Of a stretch of DNA of 51,690 bases, positions 33,881 to 46,825 are shown piece by piece. This stretch comes from Dichomitus squalens LYAD-421 SS1 (lineage: Eukaryota > Basidiomycota > Agaricomycetes > Polyporales > Polyporaceae). The DNA is taken from contig NW_006766890.1 of assembly GCF_000275845.1 (NCBI RefSeq), positions 1-51,690 on the forward strand, in the 5' to 3' direction. How positions within the stretch are numbered: the stretch's first letter is position 1; each line of letters opens with the position of its first letter. The position numbers were made by a program, and so were the translations under genes. The notes beneath the pieces were generated by a model that ran no database searches, was not told the DNA's origin, and saw only the letters and a list, made by a program, of their open reading frames with translations.

Positions 33881-36800
33881 ATGGCCGCGGAGCAGTCCAC
33901 CTATCTGGCAGTCCTCAAGGCCAGTTACGACTACGAGCCCCAACAGGGAGCTGAGGACGAGTTAGCCATTAAGGAGAACCAGCTCCTCTTTCTCCTCGAG
34001 CGCACGGACAGCGAGTACGACTGCACCATCCTCCTCCCTCCGTGCTAGCTGACGCCCCGCACAGATGGTGGAAGGTTCAAATAAGGTCCGATACACAAGA
34101 AGAGGAGGGCCCTTCTGGTCTTGTACCTGCAGCCTACGTCGAGCCGGTCGGTTACCCCGCACTACTCTGACTTACATCGAGCTCATACCATCGCTGCCCA
34201 GGCTGATCCCATTCAAGTCGTGAAGGTTTTGTACGATTACGAGGCTGCCCAGGCCACAGAGCTTACTGTGAAGGAAGATGAGATTCTCAATGTTTATGGG
34301 AATGATAACGAGTGGTTGTTGGTGTCAAGCCCGACGGAGGAGGGACGAGTAGGGTATGTACCTGGTAATTACGTCGAGGAGGTATGTTTCATCTCTATCT
34401 ATCTATCGCATCGAGCCTACAGCTATGGTACACAGACCAGCGGAGAAGCGGAGGAGGCCCCCGTCGTACCGGCAGCAGCATCACTGTCGTCAATCGTCGT
34501 GCCAGACTCAGTAAGCCCCTCATCCCTTGGGCTTGAGAGGTATCTACTTCATACCTATCAACATCCTCCCCTAGCCACCCAAACCCGCGCGTCCAATCAG
34601 CACCTACGTCGACCCCGCCGACCGCGTTGCTGCCGCGTCCAACAAAGCGCAGGCCGACTCCATCCAGACATGGGCCGTCTCCGAGGTCGACGCCAAGGGC
34701 AAGAAGAAGAAGGGCACCCTCGGCATCGGCAACGGCGCCATGTTCTTCGCCAGCGAGTCCGATAAACAACCCGTCCGCAAGTGGCAAGTAGGCGACGTCC
34801 AAGCCGTCAGGCTCGAGAAGTCCAAGCATGTCCACATCGACGTCGGGGGCGCCGAGGCCGCGAACCTTCACTTCCACGCTGGGAACAAGGACACCGCGGA
34901 GGCGATAACGGCCAAGCTCGAGTCGTCCCGCGCCATCGCGGGTGGGGGCTCTCCCGCCCCCGCCGCCCCTTCGACCAACGGCGCTGCTCCGAGCCCTCCG
35001 GCGGAACCTATTGAGCGCCCGCGTAGCAGTGCTGCGAAGTCGGTACATTTTGCGCCGGATGAGCCCGAGGAGATCCCTCCTCCCGAAATCTATGAGGACG
35101 AGGATGAGGAGCAAGAAGAAGAACAAGTTGCTGAGCCTGTCGCTGCGACTGAGGACGGTCCGACTGCCGTCGTGCTATATGACTTCACCGCTGATGGCGA
35201 GGATGAGTTGACGGTCGCCGAGGGTGAGACTCTCATCGTCCTCGAGCGAGATAGCGAGGAGTGGTGGAAGTGCAGGAACGCGCATGGTGCCGAGGGAGTC
35301 GTCCCCGCCAGCTATGTCGATGTATGTCACTTCCGCTAGGTTCCTGCTCCCGTTGGCTGAGGGCAACTGACAGATAATCGGGGGCGTCGATGCCGCACCG
35401 CCCGGGCCTTCTGCCTCTCGGGCAGCGGAAGAGGCTGCTGCCGCCGCAGCTGCAGCTGCAGCGGAGAGGGCAGCTCGGGAGGCGGCCGAGCGTGAGGCGG
35501 AGGAAGAGCGCCGTGCATCTTTGGAACGCGAACGGGCAGAGAAGGAGCTCAAGAAACAGGAGGCAGAGCAGCGAGCAAAGGCCGCCGCCGCAGCGGCAGA
35601 GGCGGATCGGAAACGTCGGGAACGCGAGCGCGAGAAGCAGAAGGAGAAAGAGCGGGCGCTAGCGGAGGAGGATGCGAAGCGCCGGAAGCAGGATGTCGCA
35701 ACGGAGCGAAAGAAGAGCAGTGAGAAGAGCCGGTCGTCGAGTGAAAAAGGCCGTGAGTCGAATTCAGTCTGCTGTGCGCTGAGGATTGTTAACCCTAAGT
35801 TTTCGCAGGCGGACCTCCGCCCGAGACACTGCGCGAGTGGCGCGATCGGACAGGGCAGTTCCGCGTCGACGCTGCGTTCCTCGGCTTCGCGAATGGCAAG
35901 CTCAGGCTCCATAAGGTCAACGGTGTCGTCATCGAGGTTCCCGCAGAGAAAATGTCCGAGGAGGACTTGCGCTATGTGCAAAAACTTACCAAGCAGAAGA
36001 ACGGCTCGTCCTCACATCGTAGGTCTGATGATGATGACGAGCCGTTGGAGTTGCGCAGGCGTTCGCTCATACCCGAGGGGGTTGGCCGGTCAAGCTCGTC
36101 ACCCAGACCGGTGCAGCCACCCAAGAAGGGGCCTACGATCGACTGGTTCGAGTTCTTCCTCAACGCCGGGTGCGACATAGACGACTGCACACGGTACGCG
36201 ACTGCCTTCGAGAAGGACAAGATCGACGAAGCCATCCTTCCCGACATCACGGAAGGTACTATGCGCTCGTTGGGTCTCCGTGAGGGTGATATCATACGCG
36301 TGAAGAAGGCGATCGAGCAGCGGAAGCCGAAGACCAACGATGCGAAAGAAGAGCAGTTGAAGAAGGATGAGGAGCTGGCGAGGCAGCTGCAGGCTGAGGA
36401 GAACTCGAGCCTCAAGACCAGGAGCCCTGCACCGAACCTGTTCGCCGGTTCGAACGGAGAGCTCAAGAATATGCGCCGCGGTCGCCCTCAGCCGAGCAAG
36501 AGCTTGCCCCCCTCGACGGTCGATCTGCAGTCCATTTCTACTGCTTCGGACCAGATCCAGCGCACGTCTTCGCCGCTAGTTGCGAGCCCCGAGGCCGTGC
36601 AGCAGTCAAGCTCGAGTCCGGCAGCTCTTCCCGCTAAGTCAAACGCGACCGCGCCGGTTGTCAGCGGCTTCGAAGACGATGCTTGGACCAATCGACCAAG
36701 TTCAACCAAGCCAGTTGCTCCCACCCCGCCCGCAGCCCCGGCGCGCGCTCCTTCTGCTCCTCCGGCTCCTCCCGCGCCGCCTGCGCCCGCACAATCCGCT

Positions 36801-37991
36801 GCTCCGGCTGCGCCGTCGGTAACTGTGAGCCCACCTCCTGTGCGTGCAGCGTCCGTCGCGTCGGGCGCCCCTACGCAACAGCAACAGCAGCCGGCGAAGT
36901 CGGGTGACGACATCTTCGACCAGCTCGCACGTATCGCGTCGCTGCGTGTCAACAGCCCTGCTGTCCCGGCACCACAACCCGCTGCGCCCTTAGCACCGAT
37001 GCGTACCCAATCAGCAACGCTCTCGCCTCCGGTTGGCTTCCAACAGGGGATGGGCATGGGCTCGTCGCCTGTCCCGATGGGCCAAGCTCTTCAGGCTCAG
37101 CAGACGGGTATGCTGTCGACGCCGTCGCCAGTCAATATGAATGGCCCTCGCGGACCATTTGCGCCCGTCCCTGCGAATCAGTCGTTGTTGCAGCCCCTTG
37201 TGCCGACCACCACAGGCTTCAACGGCTTCGTTCCGACTCGTCCTGGAACGTCACCGTCGCCGTTCCAGTCTGGTTCTTCGCCGCAGCCATCGTTCCTTCC
37301 TCAGCAGACGGGGTTTCAACCGTCGTTGCTACCTCAGCAGACAGGTTTCCAGCCGTCGATGTTGCCACAACAGACGGGCTTCCAGCCTCAAATGCCCGTC
37401 ATGTCACAGCCCACTGGCATGCCAAGCAGCGGGTTCGGAGGCATCGGCAGTGGATTGCAGGCAGCGCCTTTCCAGTCTACGCCTAGCTTCAACCAGATGC
37501 AGCCCCGTAAGTCGTTTCGCATAGTCGGTAAGCACTATGCATACATGCTGATTACATCCATCAGAACCTACAGGATTCTCCTCTATCCAGAGCAGTGAGC
37601 AGCACGATCTATTTGAATGTGCGAGTGTAACTCATCATGGAGTAGATCCCACAGGTTTCAACCCGGGCATAAACTCGGGTTTTGGGCAGTCGCCGTTCGC
37701 TAACCCTGCCTCACCACCACCACTGCCAACGCAGTCCCCCGTGAACACAAATCCCGCCAACGTCTTCGCGCAGATGAAGAGCGGCACATTTGCCCAAGAA
37801 GATAATGCACCGCAGAGCGCGGACAAGTACGAAGCGCTTCGGCCGAACCGTAAGTGATGTCACTGATCGCTCAACTCAGCAACCTGATCCTTCTCCTATT
37901 CGATTCAGCAATGCCGCTCACTGCACAGCCGACTGGTTGGGGAGGGTTCGGAAATGCCAATGGGTTCCAAGGTGGCTACGGATATCACTGA
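33881..37991 (+). CDS. SLA1: Endocytic actin-patch adaptor Sla1
   Basis: Ten exons (33881-34014, 34065-34146, 34202-34381, 34436-34510, 34575-35321, 35374-35752, 35809-37506, 37565-37594, 37646-37849, 37909-37991) give 1,203 residues, all phases agreeing. Two N-terminal SH3 domains (LKASYDYEP..., VKVLYDYEAAQ...) precede a linker and a third SH3 (VVLYDFTADGEDELTV, about residues 354-406). A long Ala/Glu/Arg/Lys-rich helix follows. Then come SHD1 (EWRDRTGQFRVDAAFLGF, the NPFxD-binding module), SHD2 (TIDWFEFFLNAGCDIDDC, SAM-like) and a Pro/Gln-rich tail with repeated PQQTGFQP units. Sla1 links cargo and clathrin to Arp2/3-driven actin assembly at endocytic sites, where the QTG repeats are phosphorylation targets of Ark/Prk kinases. 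The start ATG precedes AAEQSTYLAV. Confidence 0.95.
37285..37400 (+). repeat. PQQTGFQP repeats of Sla1
   Basis: Three consecutive units of about 13 residues, each containing (L/M)LPQQTGFQP, are preceded and followed by looser copies (PTTTGF, QPTGM, NPTGF). LxxQxTG is the recognised phosphorylation motif of Sla1 and Pan1. Confidence 0.85.
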
Positions 37992-38179
37992 GGGTAACTT
38001 GCTTCTTATGAGGATCATCTGCCGCTGACCATAGTACACTACATGACATCGGTTCACATCTTCGTTCCTCTTGGTTGATCTTCCAGGGCCGGATCTACTG
38101 GAAACTGTGCATTAATATACCCGAAGTTGATGACATTATACAATCGTGCAAAGTAATAAGATAGAGTGTGTATACGAGA

Positions 38180-41100
38180 TCATGGACGCTCTACGATGCC
38201 CTGGATATAACCCACACGCAAGAAGTACTCCCGAAGGCCTTCGCGAATTTCTGGCGCCATCTCCCTCGACAAGAGGTCGGTCGCCAAGGGATAGATTGCG
38301 GGTAGGTATCTTGTGAACTGTTGGGAGCGGATGAGTCGCGCATCATCGTGTGGCAAGACTGGGAATCACATACTGCCTTATCATCGAACTTGACGAAACC
38401 TTGCAGGATTTCGGCGACGACTGGTGTCCAGGCCGCGATATTTTTAGCCTGCGAATCGAGACGCAGCTTGTTGAAGTCCTGCAGTACACCAAGACCCAGT
38501 CTGCACAGATACGATACGATACGATATGAGCGGAGTCCGCATCAGGCCAAGTATGCGTACTTACGGCAAGAGACGATCAGCCACTTGGGGTCGCGCCGAT
38601 TGATGCTCGGGACGAGGGTCATAGTACATCCGCAGAAGTACATGCACTAATGTGGATGCGCTGCTCGACTCCTGCTTTAACAGGTTGGGCAGATGCTTCA
38701 TGAAGCCTATACAAGACGCATGAGGGGACGATCGTCGCAGCAAGAACAGGAACGCTACCCACCAACTTTCCAAAGCCCTGTCCGCAACTCCTTGTCGTCA
38801 TTGAACATCCGTGCGAATTGGTAGCTGTGGTCCAGGACGCCCATCAACCGAAGTAGATGCTCAGGCGGGATTGTATTGTAGACTTCGTCGTTGCGGAGGA
38901 GATCGTTCGTGGTCTCTATTAGCAGCAGTTGGAGGACACATTTCACGATAATCTGTCGGAAGATACGACGTCGCTCATTCAGCGATATCCTGGTACCAGC
39001 CTTAGAGTTCTCGCTATTGGGAGACAACGGGGCAGGAACCAGAGCTTGCTCGTTCGCATCTGTGCCGGCGACGTCAGGAGAGTCGTGCAAGTCAGATTGG
39101 CTGCCATCAATCTCAACCCGTAGGCTCTCATCGAATAGCTGATGAGGGGTTGTTGTCCTAAACAACTTGACGAACGTGAGCGCTATTCGCTCCCAACGAG
39201 CTGCGCTGAGCTTTTTGACGTTGTTTTCGAGCAACTGTTGCAAGCACGAAGTCCCTATCCGAGCCAATGTGTCGTTCTCTGCAAAGCTTATGAGTAACGC
39301 TGGCGTATAAGCACTTGGAGACTGACCTTGGCATATGCAGACACAGAGCAAGTCTAGCAAGCCATCGAGGAATCGTTCGAGAGTTTCGAAATAGAACGTG
39401 TAGAGATCGATGAGGTTCCGCAACGCCTGGATCATTGTCGTTGACAGCCACACGCTCATGTCCTCCTGGGTACTGAAACGTGACAAATCTTGACTTGACT
39501 TGAGCACTGCAAAGATGGGGAACAGCAGCTCTTGACAAACGGTGTCCCAGAACTCGACTGGATATGTCGAGCCGTACGTCTTTAGGGTGTTGAAGAGGGA
39601 GTCGAGTGCCCTGTAGCGGGAGTGAGCTCAATGTCAAGAAGAAACGAAAAGTAGACAGCACGCACAACCGCCGCACTTCCAGATCTTCACCGTTCATGAT
39701 GACATCGTAGAACCCGAAGAGCACAGGAAACCAGTACTTGATCATGGGGTCATCGGTCGAGGAGTGGTTCGGGTCCTTGAAGCCACATTCGGGCGACTCC
39801 AGCATCGTCGGGATGAGCCCACGGAGCATTGCGATAGCAAGAAGACTGATCTTCTGGTACTTGCTGACTTTGCAGAAGTCGGTGATGCATACCGTCAGAT
39901 CCGCAAAGGAGCCATGGCGAACGATAGAGGGGAAGTGCTCCTTGTTCAACCGGGTGACAATCTCGAAAGCCGAGCTCGCGATGCGTTCCGTTGCAGCCTT
40001 GGACGCAGCGGAGAATACAGCGAACATTGTTCTCCATCCAGACCGAAGGTTGTGCACCCGTGCTTGGATCATTTGTTGCAAGCATTGCAGGACCTTGAAC
40101 AACGTCAGGATGCTTGTGCAAGGTGATCATCAAAGAGTGTACTCGCCATATCACGAATATCTGGGTTTGAGTTATGAATCATGGTATACTCGAACGGCCG
40201 CAGGAAGTCTTTCTGGAACTTGAAGTGCGGTAACTCCTCCTTCTCTAAGAAGCGCATGGCCAGTTGACGGAGCGCGTCAAGCGCGAAGAACCCGACGTGG
40301 GGATTCTTGTGGCAGCAGACCTGATTGAAGTGTTCGCCGAGGATCTCCCACATGTTGGACCACTCCAGACGAATACGGTTCATGTTGTAGTACGAGATCT
40401 CGACCAGCTTCTGCAAGCTGAATAACCGCGGATGTTGCGACATGCCAGAGGATTGTATTTCTTCCCACGAGACATCGCACAGGGCGCGAACGAAATCCAC
40501 GATTGCAGTCTAGGAAGGGCGTCAGCAAATGAATAGAGCGTGTCCGAAGTGGCGACTTACCCCCGAGAGATAGTGACTGAGGGAGAACACCATATCTGCA
40601 GCGACTGTAATGTGTGTTGACCGACTCTCGTTAGCTAGCTCCTCCGTCGGAGGTTTCCGGGAGCGTCTGGATGCGGCAAGCTCAGAGGGTGTAGACAACA
40701 CTGTTAGAACGAAGACAACCTACCCTTTCCTGTTTGCGTCGGGAACCTCCACCCCACTACTGATGAGCTGCATGTGCTCCAACTGGCTGACGCAAGTGAG
40801 CACGTCCCGCCAAGACGCCTTCAGCTGGTTGCCTTCGGTGACCGCAACGTCAAGCAGAGTCTTGATTGCCTCCATATTCTTCGTCTTCATCTCGCCCAGA
40901 TTGTTCAGGAAAGTGAATTTCGTGAGCGTACTAACGAAGGCGTTTCGCTGGAGCTCGAGGTCGAAGAAGCAAGCTATGTGGATGGCAGCTTTGAATCCCT
41001 CCAGACAGAGTTCCACAATTTCGAGTTCATCCGTGTCTTGCAGAGGCCCCGAAAGACCGGCGAGGAAGGGAATCCAAGCAACTTCGAACATAGGGCGGAC

Positions 41101-44100
41101 GTGGATGAAGTGCGAAGCACTGAAGAACTGCTCGGTGCCCTTCGTGCTCTTTCTCTGGGAACGCATGAGAGTACGGAAGAGGGCCTGGTCGCGCATACAT
41201 TGAGTCTGATATTTCAGATATAACTATGAGTCACGTACCTCAGTCTTATTCGCCATGTTGTTCGACTGCATCATGTACTGCTCCTTCTGCAAGTCTCGGC
41301 CGACTGTCGCCAGAACACCTGCGATGCCAGGACCAGGCATAACGACAGTGGGTGCCTCGATCTCGTCCTTCATGCGAATCTCGTTAGTGGTGATGTCGTC
41401 GTAAATTGCACTCAAGAACTCCTCAGGCAAATCTTGGCCATCGTTGATGCCGCGATTGTTCGCGATGAAGCCTTGCTTCGTCATCCTGTTCTTGACCTGT
41501 CGGCTGTGCGCATCCGTGTTAAGCATAATAGTCGAGAACGCCAGTACATAGGCGGTGTCTGGAGGATACGCGAGTTATGCGTCGTAAGATGTCGTATAAC
41601 GCGTTGACTCGTACCAGCATTTGCGAACACAGTCATAGGGTTCCCGCTCATATACCGCTCAGCGAACTTCAGCATGAACCGATCGATCTTCTGGGCTTCA
41701 CCCGGGAGACGGAAAGCTTGAAGGAATTGCCGTAACGCATCCACGAAAGGCATGTTGCTCAGGTCTAACATGTCGACGAACGCATGCATAATTGCGATAT
41801 TCTCCGCGTCACTGAATCGAACATCAGCATCTTCGGGCGTGACATGATGTCAATATTTACCCTTCTCCGAGGTACTCGCCGATGGCAACCTTGGAAAGAC
41901 CGTCGGTCTCGAGCAAGAACCGCGCGATGTCCTTGGGTTCTCTACTAGGGATGAACCCAGTCTCGAGGAAGAAGTCGACACCCTGCACACGCATTGGTCA
42001 ATCGTTGGATGGTCAAGGGACAGCAGCATGCCACCCACTCGCTTAGGCTTGAAGTTAAACTTCTTGATGCCCTCCAGCAACGTGGTCTTCTTCTGCTTCG
42101 CGCTCTCGAACTTGGACGGGTCGTCTGCTAGCTCGGGCGTCTGCCCGCGACTTACGTCCGCCCCTCCGGGAGAGAGCCGGTCAGTCGAGATATCCGGAGT
42201 CAGCGTGTCCCGCCGCGACTCCTCCGCCTGCGAGCGCGTCGTTGGGTCCTGCGTTTGTTCTGGGGGCGAAGTGCTCGCGGTGCCCCAAGCGACAAGGGAT
42301 TTGAGGGCAGCGACGAGGCACTCGAGGCCCTGCCTACGGAGCTGCGCTTCCGAGTTGCCGATGGTGGAGGTGTCGACGTTGCCCGGGACCGACAACGCTG
42401 CAGTACTGAAGGATGGGGGCACCTGCGTTCCCTGCTGTGACTTGGTCTGGGGCTGCAGAGCTGGGCTCGTTGGGTCGTTGGCCTTCTGAGGTGCATGGGA
42501 GACTGGCGCGGTTCCGATCTTCGAGATAATGTTCATGAAGCTGCACATATAATGAGCACACCTACCGACAATTCAATTAGAATGCTACGTACTGCTCGTA
42601 GATGTTGTCTGCCGCCTCGCTATCGCAGTCATAGTTCAAGTAGATCTCTACGAGAGCCTCGGGATCCTGGCACAAACGTTGTAGCATACTGACGATCATG
42701 GCCTTCTGCTTGAGAGTCGACGTCTTCATCTCCAGGATCGGGATGAAAATCTCGTGCAGGAGCACTTCAATCTCTTTCTGCATCGAAGAGGGCTTAGAAT
42801 TAACAAGCGCGAGTCGTGTTGGAGAAAACTCACCTTGAGCTTCGTGCGCAGGCCCGAGACGACTCTCCAGAAAATCTCTACGCTAATCTCGAACACTTGA
42901 GGGACAGGACTAACAGCATTCCTACTCAAGCACAAGCAGAGGTACTGGCTAGCCGCCTGAATGAAGGGTGTTGCTTCGTTCGAGGATGAGGAGTAGATGA
43001 TTGCAGATGGCGAAGCGAATATATGCATATGCGAGTTGAGTATCATGAGCACCAAGTGAAGCGAGAGCAGCTTCGACCGCATTGAATGTGACTTGAGGTC
43101 GCGCTCGCTGCGGGGATTGTCAGGATTGTAGATACGAGGGTCCCAACTAGTCGACTTGCCTCTCGCTATTCAAAGGCTTCATCGTCAACTTACACAGCGC
43201 CCTGAAGACAAGGAACGCGTCCTTGATGAACAGGTCATTGGTGGTGAGCTGCCTACCCCCTGGGCCTCCAAGATCCTCGTCCTCCTCGGGAACTGGATCG
43301 CCGGACGCAGAATCTGAAGGTTGTCTGTTGCATGGTTTAGATACGGCCAGGATACACAGATGGCACTACCTACGCTTTATGATGCGAGCCATTCGGTACT
43401 CCATTCGATTGCGTTTCTGCCGCGTTCTCACCTAATGTCTCCTCGGTAGCGTCTGTATGAGCCTCAGACGCCGCGCTTGAAGGCGGTTCGGGGTGCTCCT
43501 GTACCAAAGTGGACCCAGTTTCGTCCGTACCATTGATCGAAGGGCTTTGCGGTGGCATCGGCAGCGAATTACGAGGGGACAGCGTCACAGAAGGTCGCTT
43601 CGATGACCGAGCGCTCTCTCCCTCGCGGTTGGACAAGCTTGTTGTAGATTCCGACGGTGGGAGGGAAGAAGAGCCGACCTTGCACCGTGCGAAGACATGG
43701 TTGACCATCTGAGTAAGACCACCTTGTGCTACCATCTGGTTGACTGGGTCCGCGCTAAGTAGGAAAACATTGTAGACAGTGCGGACAGCCTTCAGCAAGG
43801 AAGATTGGTGAACCAGGACCGTCGAAGAGAGGACAAGCGAAAGCAGGGCCTTGACAATCTGCAGAGAAACCGTCTCTGGAGTACTTTCAGTATGGCACGA
43901 CGTGATGGTGTGAACAACGAGGTCAACAAGGGAAGGTGGCGGCTGTGGTGCTTGAGAGGACATGGAATTACGAGAATTGGGGCCGGGTGACGGAGGGGGT
44001 GAAGAGGGCGCATGGGTGGAAGAGGACTCAACAAAGAACGAGTATGAGATGAGTTTGGAGATGCAGTCCAAGCTTGCGATCATCAGTTTCTCGTTACGGG

Positions 44101-44851
44101 TCTCACAAGCTAGGCGCAGCGGCTCGAAGATCTCTCTTGGCTTGTCTCCTCCCTGTCCCGACTTTACCATCTCGAGTGCGCGGTGAACGCTCTCGCGGAG
44201 AGGCGCGGAACGCTTGGCCTCTTTCGACGCGGCGATGGTCTCCAGAGCCGATGAGATGAGAACGACGGAGACAGTGTGGCCCTTGGATATAGTAAGCGAG
44301 CGTTTGTGAGTCGAGTCGACAGACGGACGCGAAGGAATGCGACCGTTTGGTGTCGCCGGCCTGCTATCCGTGGAGGGTCTGCCATGACCATTTGTGGTGC
44401 GAGGGGAGCTGGGGAGATTTGGAAGTACATGTGGGCGGCGAGCAGCGGGAGACGCAGGATTGGAAGGAACCGGCTTAGCTGGAGGCGTCGGAGGGGGCAC
44501 ACTATCGTCAGTGTCCTGAGCGCGCTCAAAGGAAGCTTTGGGTTGCGCGATGACTGCTTGTTCCACTTGTACCGGTTCGGGCTGGTGTATGCCATTAGAC
44601 GGAGACGTGGTATATTGTGGAATGGGGACAGAAGTCGCGTCGTTCGTAGGAAGTGTAAACCTGGCAGCAGGCTGGTCATACTCAGGAGTAGGTGAGTTGG
44701 CCCGCGAGTTATCCGTCGACCTGGCCCTGTTCTCGTCTACTGGGTCCCTTAACGGAAATGCGGCCATGATACTTGGCGGTGGTTCATCATGGGGAGGAGG
44801 AGAAGGAGGCAGAGGAATAGCGGATGCCTGAGAAGACTCTGCGGTATCCAT
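38180..44851 (-). CDS. SEC7: ARF guanine nucleotide exchange factor Sec7 (BIG type)
   Basis: A very large gene (about 18-20 exons, about 1,900 residues) with the full BIG/Sec7 order. It has a disordered Pro/Ser-rich N-terminus, a DCB region ([14 protein letters not shown] helices near 44180), and a HUS region ([20 protein letters not shown] near 43150-43230). The catalytic Sec7 domain (about 41370-42080) holds the Glu-finger motif [12 protein letters not shown] and then [21 protein letters not shown]. Helical HDS repeats run to YIQGIVERP and the stop at 38180. The protein activates Arf1 at the trans-Golgi and drives vesicle budding. The residues linked to brefeldin A sensitivity read Phe-Ser-Asp-Met, with Phe where sensitive enzymes have Tyr. 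The start is uncertain: 44851 (MDTAESSQ) is the first in-frame ATG, but coding-like sequence without ATG (DDFDFSKDDVGLA) precedes it, so an upstream exon is possible. Confidence 0.92.
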
Positions 44852-45142
44852 GGCGAGCCCGACGTCGTCCTTCGAAAAGTCGAAGTCGTCCGTACGTGTC
44901 GAGCTCACAGGCGAGCTTGACGAGTGTCAGTTCGCGGTCGCGGACGAAGGGCAGTGTGTCGTCGCTCATCACGGGACCAGTCGCTCGATCCGGTACTGGG
45001 CGCAGCGATCGAGATCCACTTGGTACCTCAGCGCGCCGAGCTCGTCTATATTCTAATCTCTGCAATTTCTCTGTGCTTGGCCTCCGACCTCATCTACTCT
45101 ACCTCGTTGACCCAACCTCCCCGTCTTTGTCCTAGAGACAAC
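44852..45142. promoter_or_regulatory. Divergent promoter, SEC7 / deoxyhypusine synthase
   Basis: Fewer than 300 bases separate the two starts, and part may be 5' coding sequence of SEC7. A TATA-less, compact bidirectional promoter is likely. Confidence 0.4.
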
Positions 45143-46495
45143 ATGTCTTCGATAGGTCCAATCCCTGATGGCGCGTCTGCCGCCGTCTTGAAGCCCTCCG
45201 AACCAATGCCAGACTTTGCAGTCTCGGTTCAAGGTCCGAACTTCGACGAAGAGATGACTCTGCACAAGCTTCTTGCAAGCTACCAGCGAATCGGATTCCA
45301 GGCGAATAGTCTGGGGAAGGCTATTGACATTGTCAACAAAATGGTGAGTATCTTCTGCACTCACGTATGAATCGCGGTCTCAAAATACTTTAAGCGCAAA
45401 TGGCGACTATCCGATGAACCGCTCACGGAAGACGAGTCGGAAGACTATCGTCCACCGGAGGTCCGAGCGCAGACGAAATGCAACGTCTTCCTCGGCTACA
45501 CTTCCAATCTCATCTCATCTGGACTGCGCGAAGTTATCCTCTATCTCGTAAAACACAAGCATGTGAACGCAATAGTGACCACTGCCGGAGGTATCGAAGA
45601 AGACTTTATCAAATGTCTCGGCAAGACGTACTTGGCAGACTTCAACCTGGATGGCGCAGACCTGCGAAGACGAGGGATGAATCGCATCGGAAACCTCATC
45701 GTGCCCAACGACAACTACTGCAAGTTCGAGGATTGGCTCACGCCTATCCTCGACGCCATGCTTGCTGAGCAAAAGGAGACCGGGCAAGTGTGGACACCGA
45801 GCTCCTTCATTCGGAGACTGGGAAAGGAAATAAACAACGAAGAATCTGTATATTACTGGGCATACAAAGTGAATAGATATCCTGTGCACGACCGCACGAA
45901 ACTCGCGCTGAGCTCATTTCATGTAGAACGACATTCCGGTCTTCTGTCCCGCGCTCACCGATGGCTCCCTCGGAGACATGATCTATTTTCACTCGTTCCG
46001 CAATCCTGGCCTTATCGTGGATATTGTGCAAGATATACGCAACTTGAACGAGCTGTCACGAAGGTCGAAAAAAGCGGGGATGATAATCTTAGGAGGTGGC
46101 GTCTGCAAGCACCAGATTGCGAATGCAATGCTCATTGTAGGCCCTCTCTACTCTACGCCTTAGGTGTGCGTGTGCTGACTCCCCACCAGCGTAACGGTGC
46201 TGACTACTCGGTGTATATCGTAAGACTTCATGGTACTTCCGACGTTTCACGGATCACCGATCGCTCATGTAGAACACCGGGCAAGAGTTTGACGGCTCAG
46301 ATTCTGGAGCTCGGCCAGACGAGGCTATATCGTGGGGCAAGATCCGAGCAGGCTCGGAATCGGTCAAGGTCTATCTCGCCCGCTTACACGAGCTAGACGT
46401 GGTCTGACATGCGCGCACAGGTTTTCGCAGACGCAACATTGGTGTTCCCACTGCTTGTAGCAGCTACGTTCGCCAAACCCGAATCTCAGTCATAG
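45143..46495 (+). CDS. DYS1: Deoxyhypusine synthase
   Basis: Six exons (45143-45343, 45395-45868, 45927-46136, 46190-46219, 46273-46368, 46421-46495) give 361 residues, close to the family length. Visible family blocks: [73 protein letters not shown] and [10 protein letters not shown], whose Lys is the active-site residue. The C-terminus is [19 protein letters not shown]. The enzyme is NAD-dependent and moves the aminobutyl group of spermidine to one lysine of eIF5A, the first step of hypusine formation. Complete, no defects seen. Confidence 0.97.
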
Positions 46496-46825
46496 AGCGC
46501 GACACAGCACTCCGAAGTAGTCCTGTATCCATTACGCGGTGCATTGCAGACAGCAAAACAAGAAAGCAAGGAAAGCCAAAGTAAGACAAAAGTGATGTAC
46601 CCGGATCCGCAGCATATGCACACATGAATCCCCCGACCTCCCGATGGATAAGCACGCCTTCCTCACGCTCTCAACTGGTTCGCTCGGACTCCATCGCATA
46701 GGGCACGACTCGTGCCATGAGCATAGAATGTTGTTACTGAGATTGAAAGCTGCCAGACATGGTCCGCGGTTGATCCGTACAGGGATCGCAGAAGCAGGTC
46801 TGTGAACGTCGGCATAAAGCTCCCC
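46496..46825. other. Convergent intergenic region
   Basis: About 330 bases between deoxyhypusine synthase (+) and the 14-3-3 gene (-). No gene supported. Confidence 0.6.

Noticed and set aside
38508..38527. Short acgat tandem repeat
   Set aside because: A microsatellite of about four units inside a SEC7 intron; no sign of function.
44787..45065. Frame starting MSDDTLPFVRDREL as the SEC7 N-terminus
   Set aside because: It runs in a different frame from the conserved SEC7 exon and no splice joining the two was found.
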